From Dyella sp. OK004 (GTDB lineage Bacteria > Pseudomonadota > Gammaproteobacteria > Xanthomonadales > Rhodanobacteraceae), in the NCBI RefSeq assembly GCF_900114495.1, contig NZ_FOZI01000004.1, forward strand, positions 248,001 through 312,000: a stretch of DNA of 64,000 nt. The letters run 5' to 3'. Of this stretch, positions 1 through 7,802 are shown one piece after another. The first letter of the stretch is position 1; every line of letters starts with the position of its first letter. A program made the position numbers and the translations under genes. The notes under the pieces were generated by a model. That model ran no database searches and was not told the origin of the DNA. It saw nothing but the letters and a program-made list of their open reading frames with translations.

Positions 1-408
1 CAACAGTTGCATAGCCATGCCGAGCAACCACAGCGCCATCAGCGTTTCGCGCCACGGCAACGGTGCGGCTGGGGCGTCGTGAGTCGCGATCACGACAGGC
101 GAAGCGATCGCTGTGGTCTCGATGGGCTGGACGATTTCGGTGCGATCGCGATGCGCCACGGCAACATGGGTGACGTCGGGCAAGGCGGATGGCGGTGCCA
201 GCAGCGGCAGCTCCACGGGTTTGGCCAGCAGCAGGCCGAGCAGTAACTGTAGTGCTACCAGCCACCACATCATGCAGCGCATGGCGGGCGACAGGCGCGG
301 TATGCGGCGGCCGATCCACCACAGTGCCGCGATCAGCACGGCGGCCTGGATGGACGTCCAGACTAGGCGAGGGAAAACGGCGTTGGCAAAAACGCTGAAG
401 CTATCCAT
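1..408 (-). CDS. M56 family (BlaR1/MecR1-like) membrane peptidase, 5' part only
   Basis: The first 136 codons of a minus-strand gene that runs off the left edge. The translation begins MDSFSVFANAVFPRLVWTSI and carries two hydrophobic segments (about residues 15-30 and 40-60), then a Pro/Ala/Thr-rich stretch and the start of a third segment. This is the usual N-terminal layout of M56 zinc peptidases of the BlaR1/MecR1 type. The ATG at 408-406 lies one base after the stop of the BlaI-type repressor gene, so the two genes form a tightly coupled pair. In the family the sensor peptidase relieves repression by the partner BlaI protein. The HExxH motif is outside the window, so family membership is inferred from the start of the protein and from the partner gene. 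Confidence 0.8.
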   Translation of the reverse strand, partial: MDSFSVFANAVFPRLVWTSIQAAVLIAALWWIGRRIPRLSPAMRCMMWWLVALQLLLGLLLAKPVELPLLAPPSALPDVTHVAVAHRDRTEIVQPIETTAIASPVVIATHDAPAAPLPWRETLMALWLLGMAMQLL

Positions 409-409
409 G

Positions 410-796
410 TCAGTTCTCCTTGCGCCGCGATTGCAACTGGTTCACCAGCGCTTCCAGCTCGGCCAGCTCGTGGTCGCTGACTTCGGCCTTCTCCGACATC
501 CACGCCACGAATGGAGAGACTGAGCCGGACAACGTGTTTTCCACGAACTGCCCCACGGCTTGCCGCATGGCTTCGCCGGGGCCGGTGGAGGTGCTGTAGC
601 GATACATGCCGCTGGCCTGGCGCCGGCGCAGATAACCCTTGCTGCGCAGGCGTTCCATCATGGTCAGCACGGTGGAGCGCGCCAGGCCGCGCGGTTCGCC
701 GAAGCCGCTGGCGACCTCGCCCACGGAGGCGGGTTCGTGTTCTGCCAGGTAGTGCAGCAGCGCGAGTTCCTGGTCGCCGATGGAAGGCTTGATCAT
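410..796 (-). CDS. BlaI/MecI/CopY family transcriptional repressor
   Basis: A 128-residue winged-helix repressor beginning MIKPSIGDQELALLHYLAEH, with the recognition region around ARSTVLTMMERLRSKGYL that is typical of BlaI/MecI. The start at 796 is preferred because AAGGA lies about 8 bases upstream. An ATG at 805 and a TTG further up are in frame, but the ATG at 805 has no spacing from the Shine-Dalgarno sequence. The gene is followed at once by an M56 peptidase gene. In this family the dimer binds TACA-N2-TGTA palindromes and is inactivated when the membrane sensor is triggered. Two such palindromes lie just upstream, so autoregulation is very likely. The inducing signal (beta-lactam, metal or other) cannot be read from the sequence. 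Confidence 0.9.
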   Translation of the reverse strand: MIKPSIGDQELALLHYLAEHEPASVGEVASGFGEPRGLARSTVLTMMERLRSKGYLRRRQASGMYRYSTSTGPGEAMRQAVGQFVENTLSGSVSPFVAWMSEKAEVSDHELAELEALVNQLQSRRKEN

Positions 797-813
797 GGCG
801 GGCATCCTTGTGA

Positions 814-856
814 CTACAGTTGTAGGCACGCTACGCCTGACTACAGGTGTAGTCAA
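814..856 (-). promoter_or_regulatory. BlaI-type promoter with two operator palindromes
   Basis: Two dyads match the BlaI/MecI operator: CTACAGTTGTAG at 814-825 and GACTACAGGTGTAGTC at 839-854, with centres 27 bp apart. On the minus strand a sigma70-like promoter fits between them: -35 TTGACT (856-851), a 17-bp spacer and -10 TAGCGT (833-828). One operator overlaps the -35 and spacer. The other overlaps the expected transcription start near 821. This arrangement suits strong autorepression of the repressor-sensor pair. Confidence 0.8.
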
Positions 857-927
857 TAGGTCGGGCGGCAGGGCAAGGCGGCAATGTAATTACGTTGCAG
901 ATTTGCGCCGGCGGATTTTTTCGGGAG

Positions 928-1176
928 TAGAATCCGCGGCCGTCGTCACCCACACAGCGCGCACTGAGGTGCGCTTATGAAGACTCTCGACGTTCGTCGC
1001 TTGCTTCGTTGTCCACGCTGCGCACCGCAGCGGACCTTTGCCCTCATCGGACCCGCGACCACGGCCTAGCCGCTTCCCGCGTACACCGACACCACGCTTG
1101 CACCGTCTCTCCGGCCATTGACCGGAGCAGCGCGCGGCCGCGTCCGTCACGCACGAATCACTCCTGGAGTTACGCC
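928..1176 (+). promoter_or_regulatory. Structured leader upstream of the small membrane protein/SPFH genes
   Basis: A -10-like TAGAAT at 928-933 would start a leader of about 235 nt ahead of the ATG at 1177. It holds a perfect 6-bp hairpin, GCGCAC/GTGCGC (959-964 with 969-974), whose loop and 3' arm carry a GAGG ribosome-binding sequence. A second hairpin is CTCCGG/CCGGAG (1109-1114 with 1122-1127). No known riboswitch signature was recognised. The -35 is poor, so the promoter is tentative. Confidence 0.35.
977..1069 (+). CDS. Possible 30-residue leader peptide with a CPRC motif
   Basis: A short open frame with a good ribosome-binding sequence (GAGG at 966-969, 7 bases before the ATG), ending in TAG at 1067-1069. 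The peptide starts MKTLDVRRLLRCPRC and is basic, with one CxxC pair. It lies about 100 bases upstream of a small membrane-protein gene, and its ribosome-binding sequence sits in a hairpin. Whether it is translated is unknown. It could be a regulatory leader peptide or chance. Confidence 0.3.
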   Translation: MKTLDVRRLLRCPRCAPQRTFALIGPATTA

Positions 1177-1374
1177 ATGAATACGTTCTTCGAGCGAGTA
1201 GCACGCAGCCCGTGGCTGCTGGCGCTATGCATCGCGCTCTACATCGGTTTTATCGGACCGCAACTGATCTCCGCCACGAATACGTTCGCCGTGATCGTCG
1301 GCTTGATTCTGTTCGGCCTGCTTGCGGCATGGAGCTATCGCTTTCTGCGCCGCGTTCTTAGTCATAAGGAATGA
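1177..1374 (+). CDS. Small two-helix membrane protein, function unknown
   Basis: A 65-residue protein starting MNTFFERVARSPWLLALCIA with two hydrophobic segments (about residues 13-30 and 37-55) and a basic C-terminus (RRVLSHKE). The ATG at 1177 has GGAG at 1166-1169 with 7-base spacing. Longer upstream readings in this frame lack a comparable ribosome-binding site and read through the leader hairpins. The stop is 7 bases before the SPFH lipoprotein gene, so the two are almost certainly co-transcribed. A partner role with the SPFH protein in the membrane is a guess. No family was recognised. Confidence 0.65.
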   Translation: MNTFFERVARSPWLLALCIALYIGFIGPQLISATNTFAVIVGLILFGLLAAWSYRFLRRVLSHKE

Positions 1375-1381
1375 TCGAACC

Positions 1382-2251
1382 ATGAAACGCCCGTTGATGA
1401 TGTGTCTCGCGCTTTCGACCCTGATGCTCGCCGCCTGCGACAAGGTGCCGGCGGGCCATGTCGGCGTGAAGTTCCAGATGTACGGCGACGGCAAAGGCTC
1501 GCTGCAGGAATTGCCGCCCGGCCGCTATTGGGTGGGCTGGGGTTACGAGATGTATACGTTCCCCACCTTCACCCAGACCTATACGTTTACCCGTTCGGCG
1601 AATGAAGGGCGCCCGGTGGATGAGTCGCTGAGCTTTCAGACCGCGCAGGGCCTGATCGTGAACGCCGATGTCGGTATCACCTATCACATCGATCCGGCCA
1701 AGGTGACGCTGATCTTCCAGAAGTACCGCAAGGGCATCGACGAGATCACCGACATCTATCTGCGCAACATGGTCCGCGATGCGCTGGTGAAAGAAGCCTC
1801 CGGCCTGGAGATCGAATCGGTCTACGGCAAGGGCAAGGCGCGCCTGATCGATGCCGTGCAGCAAGACGTCGCTGCGGAGGTGGCGCCGGTCGGCATCGTG
1901 GTCGAGAAAATCTACTGGGTCGGCGAACTGCGCCTGCCTGACAACGTAGTGCAATCGATCAACGCCAAGATTCAGGCGACGCAGATGGCCGAGCAACGCC
2001 AGAACGAAGTGGCGCAGGCGCGGGCCGAAGCACAGAAAGTGGAGGCTGAAGCGCAAGGCAAGGCGCAGGCGCAACTGACCATCGCGCAGGCGGACGCCAA
2101 GGCGATCTCGCTGAAGGGCGAGGCGCTGCGGCAGAACCCGAACGTGGTGCAGATGTCGGCGATCGAAAAATGGGATGGCCACCTGCCGACCTACAACGGC
2201 AGTGGCGCCTTGCCATTCGTGAACCTCACGGCGCATGAAGCGTCGAAGTGA
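1382..2251 (+). CDS. SPFH/prohibitin-domain lipoprotein
   Basis: A 289-residue protein with a lipoprotein signal peptide (MKRPLMMCLALSTLMLAACD; lipobox LAAC). An SPFH (stomatin/prohibitin) domain follows over roughly residues 30-190, then an Ala/Gln/Glu-rich coiled coil (about 200-260, AEAQKVEAEAQGKAQAQ) typical of these oligomeric membrane-scaffold proteins. The start at 1382 is preferred to an upstream start because it creates the signal peptide. AAGGA in the end of the preceding gene can serve as its ribosome-binding site. Family members form ring assemblies on membranes and influence protein turnover or lipid organisation. A lipid-anchored version would face the periplasm if it follows ordinary lipoprotein export. 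Its partner gene is the small membrane protein upstream. Confidence 0.85.
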   Translation: MKRPLMMCLALSTLMLAACDKVPAGHVGVKFQMYGDGKGSLQELPPGRYWVGWGYEMYTFPTFTQTYTFTRSANEGRPVDESLSFQTAQGLIVNADVGITYHIDPAKVTLIFQKYRKGIDEITDIYLRNMVRDALVKEASGLEIESVYGKGKARLIDAVQQDVAAEVAPVGIVVEKIYWVGELRLPDNVVQSINAKIQATQMAEQRQNEVAQARAEAQKVEAEAQGKAQAQLTIAQADAKAISLKGEALRQNPNVVQMSAIEKWDGHLPTYNGSGALPFVNLTAHEASK

Positions 2252-2435
2252 AACCGGCGGCGGGGCGTGCGCGCTCCGCCGTCATCAGAAGCTGAGCCGC
2301 ATGAAACGCAAATTCTTGTCGAGCTGAACCGACGATCCCAACTAAAGGCAGGGTGACCTTGATCTCATCCGCCGCAGGCATACATCCGGCTCTGACGTGC
2401 CATCGAACCACCCCATCCCCACGAGGTCGCTCCCC

Positions 2436-3068
2436 ATGAATCCCCAGGAACAACAACTGCTCGAAGATTTCCTGCAGCGTCTCGCCGCTGTGCGCGGCGT
2501 CGCCAAAGACCCGCAGGCCGACGCACTGATCCAACAGCGCCTCGCCAGCCAACCCGACGCGTTGTACCTGCTGGTGCAACGCAGCCTCCTGCAACAGCAA
2601 GCGCTGGATAACGCCAAGGCGCAGATCGCGCAGCTACAGGCACAGCTTGGCGGGCAGGGTGGCAGCAGTTTTCTAGGGGGCCAGGCGGGTGCGTGGAACC
2701 AGCCGCAAGCCGCGACGCCACCGCCGCAGGCCCAGGTACCGGGCTGGCGTGAGCGCCTGTTCGGCGGCGGCGCACCGGCGCCTCAGGCACAACCCACCAA
2801 TGGCGCCCCCAGCTTTCTCGCCAGCGCCGTCACCACCGCAGCCGGTGTCGCCGGCGGCATGTTCCTTTTCAACGGCATCGAAAGCCTGATGGGCGGCCAC
2901 CATGGCAGCGGCCTCTTCGGCGACAACCAGCCCAACGTGGTGGAAAACATCACCCAGAACAACTTCTACGACGACAACGCGTCACAAAACGACAGCGACC
3001 AGGACTTCGCGCAGACGGATAGTGATTTCAATGACGACGTGGGATTTGATGACAACAGCTGGGCGTGA
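2436..3068 (+). CDS. DUF2076 family protein
   Basis: A 210-residue protein starting MNPQEQQLLEDFLQRLAAVR. The N-terminal ~80 residues form an alpha-helical, Gln-rich, coiled-coil-like region. Low-complexity Gly/Pro/Gln/Ala sequence follows, then a hydrophobic Gly/Ala patch (FLASAVTTAAGVAGGMFLFN) and a very acidic tail rich in Asp and Asn. This matches the DUF2076 layout known from many Proteobacteria, whose function is unclear. The start at 2436 has GAGG at 2423-2426. The gene stands alone: the nearest genes are 184 bp upstream and, on the other strand, nrdB downstream. Confidence 0.75.
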   Translation: MNPQEQQLLEDFLQRLAAVRGVAKDPQADALIQQRLASQPDALYLLVQRSLLQQQALDNAKAQIAQLQAQLGGQGGSSFLGGQAGAWNQPQAATPPPQAQVPGWRERLFGGGAPAPQAQPTNGAPSFLASAVTTAAGVAGGMFLFNGIESLMGGHHGSGLFGDNQPNVVENITQNNFYDDNASQNDSDQDFAQTDSDFNDDVGFDDNSWA

Positions 3069-3117
3069 TGGATGGCGTGGCTTGGCTATGGATCGATAGC
3101 CACGCGATCTCGAGCAC

Positions 3118-3456
3118 CCAACCCCTCCCCGGCCCTCCCCTGTCCCACGGGACTAGCTTCGCGTCGCAAGCAGGGGAGGGAGCAGAGCTTGGTGTGGCGG
3201 TGAGGTCTGGACGATCAGGCCGAGAAGAAAGCCATTCCGACGCCTGACACTGGAAAAGGCGTAGCTACAGAGCATACGACCTGCTCTCAGGCCATCTCTC
3301 TTTGGTTACTTTCTCTTTGGGCCAGCAAAGAGAAAGTGACCCGGACCGCGGCAGCGGTTCGGAAGCCCGCGGCAGGCGAGCCAGCGCACGCAGACGCTAA
3401 AACCGAGCGATAACGCCACTGGATCCCTGCCTGCGCAGGGATGACGATGTAGGGAG
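3118..3456 (-). repeat. Dispersed intergenic repeat, copy A
   Basis: About 340 bp in reverse orientation, closely matching copies at 7996-8243 and 53723-54042. Shared blocks include the palindrome CCCTGCGCAGGCAGGG, a CCGCGG-bounded dyad, a 12-bp stem ACTTTCTCTTTG/CAAAGAGAAAGT, the segment GCCTTTTCCAGTGTCAGGCG, and a C/G-rich end with CTCCCCTCC-like tracts. It lies directly 3' of nrdB. Short open frames inside it (for example one ending RESNQREMA) recur with the repeat and look like a by-product, not genes. Confidence 0.85.
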
Positions 3457-3464
3457 GCGCGCGG

Positions 3465-4490
3465 CTAGAAGGACATATCGAAGGCGACTTCGCCTTCCAC
3501 GCCGACCTGATACGCAGACACGCGACGCTCAAAGAAGTTGGTCACTTCCTGCACGTCCTGCAAATCCATGAAGTCGAACGGGTTCTTGGCGCCGTACTTC
3601 TTCGGCAGATCAAGCTGAGTCAAACGCTGATCCGCGCAATACTCAAGATACTGACGCATCTCCTTAGCCGAGAGGCCAGCGACACCCCCCGACAACACAT
3701 CCTCAGCAAACTGCGTCTCGCAAGCGATAGCGTCCTCCAACATCTGCTCCACCTGTACACGCATGCTGTCATCAAACAGATCAGGCTCCTCCGCCCGCAC
3801 CGTGCGCACCACCTCAAACGCAAAGCCCATATGTCCGGACTCGTCGCGGAACACCCAGTTGGTGCCCGACGCCAGTCCATGCAGCAAACCGCGCGAGCGC
3901 AAGAAGTACACGTAGGCGAACGCAGCGAAAAAGAACAGGCCTTCGATGCACGCTGCGAAGCAAATCAGGTTGAGCAAAAACTGCCGCCGATGCTCACGTG
4001 TTTCAAGCCGCTGCAAGTTCTGGATGGAGTCGATCCACTTGAAGCAAAACTCACCCTTCTGGCGAATCGACGGAATGTTCTGGATCGCATCGAACGCCTT
4101 GTGGCGTTCCGTGGGATCGGGAATATAGGTGTCCAGCAGCGTCAGATAGAACTGCACATGCAGCGCTTCTTCATACAGCTGGCGCGACAGATACATGCGC
4201 GCTTCCGGCGCGTTGATATGCTGATACAGGTTCAGCACCAGATTATTCGACACGATGGTGTCGCCAGTGGCGAAGAACGCGACCAGGCGATGGATCAGGT
4301 GGCGGTCCGCGTCCGACATCTTCGACTTGAGGTCGGTGACGTCGAGCGAGAAGTCCACTTCCTCCACCGTCCAGGTGTTCTTGATGGCGTTGCGGTACAT
4401 CTCGTAGAACTCGGGATAGCGCATGGGGCGCAGGGTGAGTTCGAAGCCGGGGTCGAGGATGTGCTGGTTGCGTTCGGGTTGAGTGGACAC
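3465..4490 (-). CDS. nrdB: Ribonucleoside-diphosphate reductase, beta subunit (class Ia)
   Basis: The small subunit that generates the tyrosyl radical for reduction of ribonucleotides to deoxyribonucleotides. It has 341 residues from a GTG start (VSTQPERN...). No ATG gives a better start, and the upstream extension is Pro/Arg-rich and unlike the family. Diiron ligands and the radical site can be placed: D77 in AFFATGDTIV, E108 and H111 in YEEALHVQFY, and the radical tyrosine Y115, exactly E+7 as in class Ia enzymes. A second ligand set appears in CIEGLFFF and DESGHMGFA. It is the last gene of nrdA-DUF4180-nrdB, 56 bp after the DUF4180 gene. The C-terminal tail that docks on NrdA is present (EGEVAFDMSF). 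Confidence 0.96.
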   Translation of the reverse strand: MSTQPERNQHILDPGFELTLRPMRYPEFYEMYRNAIKNTWTVEEVDFSLDVTDLKSKMSDADRHLIHRLVAFFATGDTIVSNNLVLNLYQHINAPEARMYLSRQLYEEALHVQFYLTLLDTYIPDPTERHKAFDAIQNIPSIRQKGEFCFKWIDSIQNLQRLETREHRRQFLLNLICFAACIEGLFFFAAFAYVYFLRSRGLLHGLASGTNWVFRDESGHMGFAFEVVRTVRAEEPDLFDDSMRVQVEQMLEDAIACETQFAEDVLSGGVAGLSAKEMRQYLEYCADQRLTQLDLPKKYGAKNPFDFMDLQDVQEVTNFFERRVSAYQVGVEGEVAFDMSF

Positions 4491-4546
4491 GGTGGTTCCC
4501 GATAGATGTTCTAGTGGGTATATCGGCGGCTGGCGCCAGGGGCGCG

Positions 4547-4894
4547 CTAGGCCGGCGACCGGGAGGTCAGCCACTCGACCGCATCGGCGGTCGAGTGGAC
4601 GAAACGGACAGAAGGATGTGTTGCATGCTCGCGGGCCAGCTCCGCGAACCGTTCGCCGTAGGACGAAAAATCCTTGATCACCACGGCGACGGGAATGCGG
4701 TAATTGGTGAATTTCTGAAACAGCTCGCCAGCCAGCCCGGTGCTGAGCACGAAGAAATCCTTCGACACGTCGTCTTCCGTCACCACCAAGCCGTCCGAGC
4801 CAAAGCTGGCGCCCACGGCGTCGGCGATATCGCCGCGCGAGTGGATGGACAGCGCTTGTTCGGCAGCGATGATGATCGATCGCTCCAATGTCAT
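4547..4894 (-). CDS. DUF4180 domain protein inside the nrd operon
   Basis: A 115-residue protein beginning MTLERSIIIAAEQALSIHSR. The central motif region VSKDFFVLSTGLAGELFQKF and the following IPVAVVIKDFSSYGERFAEL fit the DUF4180 family, in which a conserved SxDFFxLxTGLAGE block recurs. The function of DUF4180 is unknown. The ATG at 4894 is preceded by a GGGAGAAG-like ribosome-binding sequence. The gene sits between nrdA (32 bp) and nrdB (56 bp) on the same strand and must share their transcript, so a link to ribonucleotide reduction (assembly, cofactor maturation or regulation) is possible but unproven. There is no signal peptide or membrane segment, so it is expected to be cytosolic. Confidence 0.85.
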   Translation of the reverse strand: MTLERSIIIAAEQALSIHSRGDIADAVGASFGSDGLVVTEDDVSKDFFVLSTGLAGELFQKFTNYRIPVAVVIKDFSSYGERFAELAREHATHPSVRFVHSTADAVEWLTSRSPA

Positions 4895-4926
4895 GACTTC
4901 TTCTCCCGGATCTGGCCGGCGATGGT

Positions 4927-7437
4927 TTACTGGCAGGCCTCGCAGTACTCGGGGTTTTCCAGCGAGCAGAACACGGCCGCCGTGGCCTGATCCTGATCGA
5001 CCACCGGTGCTTCCACCTTCGCCGTCGGTGCGGACACGGTCGTCTTGGTGATCTTCGTCGCCGGACGCGAGCGCAGGTAGTAAGTGGTCTTCACCCCCGA
5101 CTTCCACGCATACATGTACATGGAGCTGAGCTGGCCGATGTTCGGGTTTTCCATGAACAGGTTCAGCGACTGGCTCTGGTCGATATACGCGCCGCGCGCG
5201 GCGGCGAGGTCGATCAAGGCTTTCTGCGGCAGTTCCCACACGGTGCGGTAGATCAGGCGCAGGCGTTCCGGAATCGCGGGGATACCCTGGATGGAGCCTT
5301 CGGCCAGCTTGATCTGGTCGCGAACTTCCGGCGTCCACAGACCGAGCGTCTTCAGCTCGTCGACCAGGTGGCGGTTCACCACCAGGAAGTCGCCCGACAG
5401 CGTCTCGCGTTTGAACAGGTTGCTCACCTGCGGCTCGATGCACTCATAGCAGCCGGCAATGGAGGCGATGGTGGCGGTCGGCGCGATGGCGATCAGCAGC
5501 GAGTTGCGCAGGCCGTGCTGCTTGATACGTGCACGCAAAGCTTCCCAACGTGCCGTGTCGTGCGGCGTAGCCTGCTGCCAGTAGTCGAACTGCAGTTCGC
5601 CGTTGGCGGCGCGGCTCTCGTCGAAGCCGGGATGCGCACCGGCCTGCTCGGCCAGTTCGTTCGACATCGACAGCGCATTGAAATAGATCTCTTCGGCGAT
5701 GCGCGTCGACAGCGCCAGTGCCTCAGCGGAGTCGAACGGCAGGCGCAGTTTGAAGAACACGTCCTGCAGGCCCATCACGCCCAGGCCGACCGGGCGCCAC
5801 TTGCGGTTGGCGGTGGCGGCGGTGTCGATCGGATAGAAGTTGAGATCGATCACGCGATCCAGCTGACGCACGGCGGTGCGTGCGGTGGAGGCGAGCTTCT
5901 CGAAATCAAACACGCCATCCACGACATGGCGCGCGAGATTGATCGAACCGAGGTTGCACACCGCCGTCTCGCCTGCGTTGGTGACCTCGAGGATCTCGGT
6001 GCACAGGTTGGACAGGTGGATGACGTTCTCGGCCTTCGCCGTCTGGTTGCTGGTGGCGTTGCTGCGGTCCTTGAAGGTGATCCAGCCGTTGCCGGTCTGG
6101 GCCAGGGTGCGCAGCATGCGGGCATACAGCTCGCGTGCCTTGACCTTCTTCGCGGCAAGGCCGCTGGCTTCGGCGTCACGGTAGGCGCGCTCGAAGGTCT
6201 CACCCCAGCTGTCGACGAAGTGCGGCACGATCTTGGGATCGAACAGCGACCAGTCGCCATCGCTCTCCACGCGGCGCATGAATTCGTCGGGGATCCAGTT
6301 GGCCAGGTTGAGGTTGTGCGTGCGGCGCGCTTCATCACCAGTGTTGTCACGCAGCTCGAGGAATTCCTCGATATCCGCGTGCCACGGCTCCAGATACACG
6401 CAGGCAGCGCCCTTGCGCTTGCCGCCCTGGTTCACCGCGGCGACCGAGGCGTCCAGCGTTTTCAGCCACGGCACCAGGCCGTTGGAATGGCCGTTGGTGC
6501 CCTTGATCAACGAACCGCGCGAACGCACGCGCGAATATGCCAGGCCGATACCGCCGGCGAACTTGCTGAGCTTGGCCACGTCGCCGTACTTCTCGTAGAT
6601 CGACTCCAGTGAATCGGTCGGCGAGTCGAGCAGGAAGCAGGAGCTGAGCTGCTCGTGCGCAGTGCCGGCATTGAACAGCGTGGGCGAGCTGGCGATGTAC
6701 TCCAGTGAGGACAGCAGGCGGTACAGCTCGAGCGTCTCGCCGATCTCGTTGCCGCCCAGTGCGCAGGCGATGCGCATGAAAAAGTACTGCGGCGTCTCGA
6801 TCACCTTGCGCTGCTGCGGATGGCGCAGAAGGTAGCGGTCGTACACGGTGCGCAGGCCGAAGTATTCGAAGCGGCGCGTGGCGTGCACATCGATCGCGTC
6901 GTTGAGCTTGCGCGCGTTGGCAACGACGAAATCGCGCAGACGATTGTTGAGAATGCCCAGCTCGGCGCCGCGTGCGATGGATTGCGAGAAGCTCTGGATT
7001 TCCTGGCCGCTCACTTCCTTGTCGATGTACGCACCGAGCAGGCGCGCGGCGAGCTGGCCGTACTCGGGTTCTTCGGCGGTGAGCGCGGCGGCGGTGCGGA
7101 TGGAGAGTTCATCCAGCTCGCGCGTGGTGGCGCCGTCGTACAGGCCGCCGATGGTTTTCAGCGCCACGCGCAGCGGATCGACCGCGTGCAGGCCTTCGCC
7201 GGCGCGGGTGACGGCGCGCACGATCTTGTTGACGTCCACCACTTCCTGGCCGCCGTTGCGCTTGGTAACGCGCATCTGGCCAGGATTGTGCGGCGGGGTG
7301 AGGGCAAACGGGGTTTCCGCGATCGCTTCCATCGCCGCGGGCTGGTGGGTGGCAGGGGCCGCCTCGGCGGCAGGGAAAGCGGATGCGTCCGCGCGGTCGT
7401 CAGTGCGCTCGCGCGAGTCGGTATCAATAGGTTGCAT
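4927..7437 (-). CDS. nrdA: Ribonucleoside-diphosphate reductase, alpha subunit (class Ia)
   Basis: The large catalytic subunit, 836 residues from the ATG at 7437 (MQPIDTDSRE); a start 11 codons upstream at 7470 is also possible. The order is a variable N-terminal tail, an ATP-cone allosteric domain (about 55-145), then the ten-stranded barrel. Catalytic residues are visible: C267 (SSCFLL), the N477-C479-E481 triad in NLCTE, C494 (AVCNLGS), and the C-terminal redox pair in YCEACQ (C832/C835), which is recharged by thioredoxin or glutaredoxin. It heads the nrdA-DUF4180-nrdB operon. Its leader of about 360 nt carries a cobalamin riboswitch, and its promoter lies beside DnaA-box-like sites. This predicts repression when B12 is plentiful and coupling to replication. 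Confidence 0.96.
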   Translation of the reverse strand: MQPIDTDSRERTDDRADASAFPAAEAAPATHQPAAMEAIAETPFALTPPHNPGQMRVTKRNGGQEVVDVNKIVRAVTRAGEGLHAVDPLRVALKTIGGLYDGATTRELDELSIRTAAALTAEEPEYGQLAARLLGAYIDKEVSGQEIQSFSQSIARGAELGILNNRLRDFVVANARKLNDAIDVHATRRFEYFGLRTVYDRYLLRHPQQRKVIETPQYFFMRIACALGGNEIGETLELYRLLSSLEYIASSPTLFNAGTAHEQLSSCFLLDSPTDSLESIYEKYGDVAKLSKFAGGIGLAYSRVRSRGSLIKGTNGHSNGLVPWLKTLDASVAAVNQGGKRKGAACVYLEPWHADIEEFLELRDNTGDEARRTHNLNLANWIPDEFMRRVESDGDWSLFDPKIVPHFVDSWGETFERAYRDAEASGLAAKKVKARELYARMLRTLAQTGNGWITFKDRSNATSNQTAKAENVIHLSNLCTEILEVTNAGETAVCNLGSINLARHVVDGVFDFEKLASTARTAVRQLDRVIDLNFYPIDTAATANRKWRPVGLGVMGLQDVFFKLRLPFDSAEALALSTRIAEEIYFNALSMSNELAEQAGAHPGFDESRAANGELQFDYWQQATPHDTARWEALRARIKQHGLRNSLLIAIAPTATIASIAGCYECIEPQVSNLFKRETLSGDFLVVNRHLVDELKTLGLWTPEVRDQIKLAEGSIQGIPAIPERLRLIYRTVWELPQKALIDLAAARGAYIDQSQSLNLFMENPNIGQLSSMYMYAWKSGVKTTYYLRSRPATKITKTTVSAPTAKVEAPVVDQDQATAAVFCSLENPEYCEACQ

Positions 7438-7604
7438 GGCGGCATCGCTCCAGGCCAGGAAAACGTTCATCAACTACCTGCTCCCGCGCGCAGGGGCTGA
7501 GACGATGGTGGTTTGCGCGGACGGTCGATCGGCAGGGCGATGGCCCCGCGCCACGACGCGCTTCCCCGCGGAAGCCGCCATCACTCACCGCGAAGCTCAG
7601 TTCG

Positions 7605-7795
7605 CGATGTGCCGGCAGGTCTTCGGACTCGCAGACATGGGTCTTGTGACCCGGCCTACTTGCTCCCGCTTCCCAGCCTGTGAGGGCCAGTGCGATGGGG
7701 GCTTTCGTTTCTGCTTACCGCTGCGGGGCAGTTCCGGATTTGCACCAGATTCCCTATTAAGCCAATCCGACCGTGGGTCTGAGAGTGGCACCGAC
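7605..7795 (-). promoter_or_regulatory. Cobalamin (B12) riboswitch in the nrdA leader
   Basis: On the minus strand the conserved core reads GGTGCAAATCCGGAACTGCC (7746-7727), preceded by AATAGGGAATC and followed by CCGCAGCGGTAAGCAG. Downstream are CACTGG...GGCTGGGAAGC and the B12 box AGTCCGAAGACCTGCC (7629-7614). These match the coenzyme-B12 riboswitch consensus in order and spacing. The element lies about 170 nt before the nrdA start. The expression platform (7604-7438) contains the GCTTCC/GGAAGC hairpin near 7560-7576 but no U-tract, so translational or Rho-dependent control seems more likely than an intrinsic terminator. Known precedent: B12 riboswitches repress class Ia nrd operons in organisms that also have B12-dependent class II reductase. 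Confidence 0.92.
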
Positions 7796-7802
7796 GGGGC
7801 AC

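Noticed and set aside
7438-7604. An intrinsic terminator as the B12 riboswitch expression platform
   Set aside because: The GCTTCC/GGAAGC hairpin lacks a following U-tract, so a Rho-independent stop is not supported.
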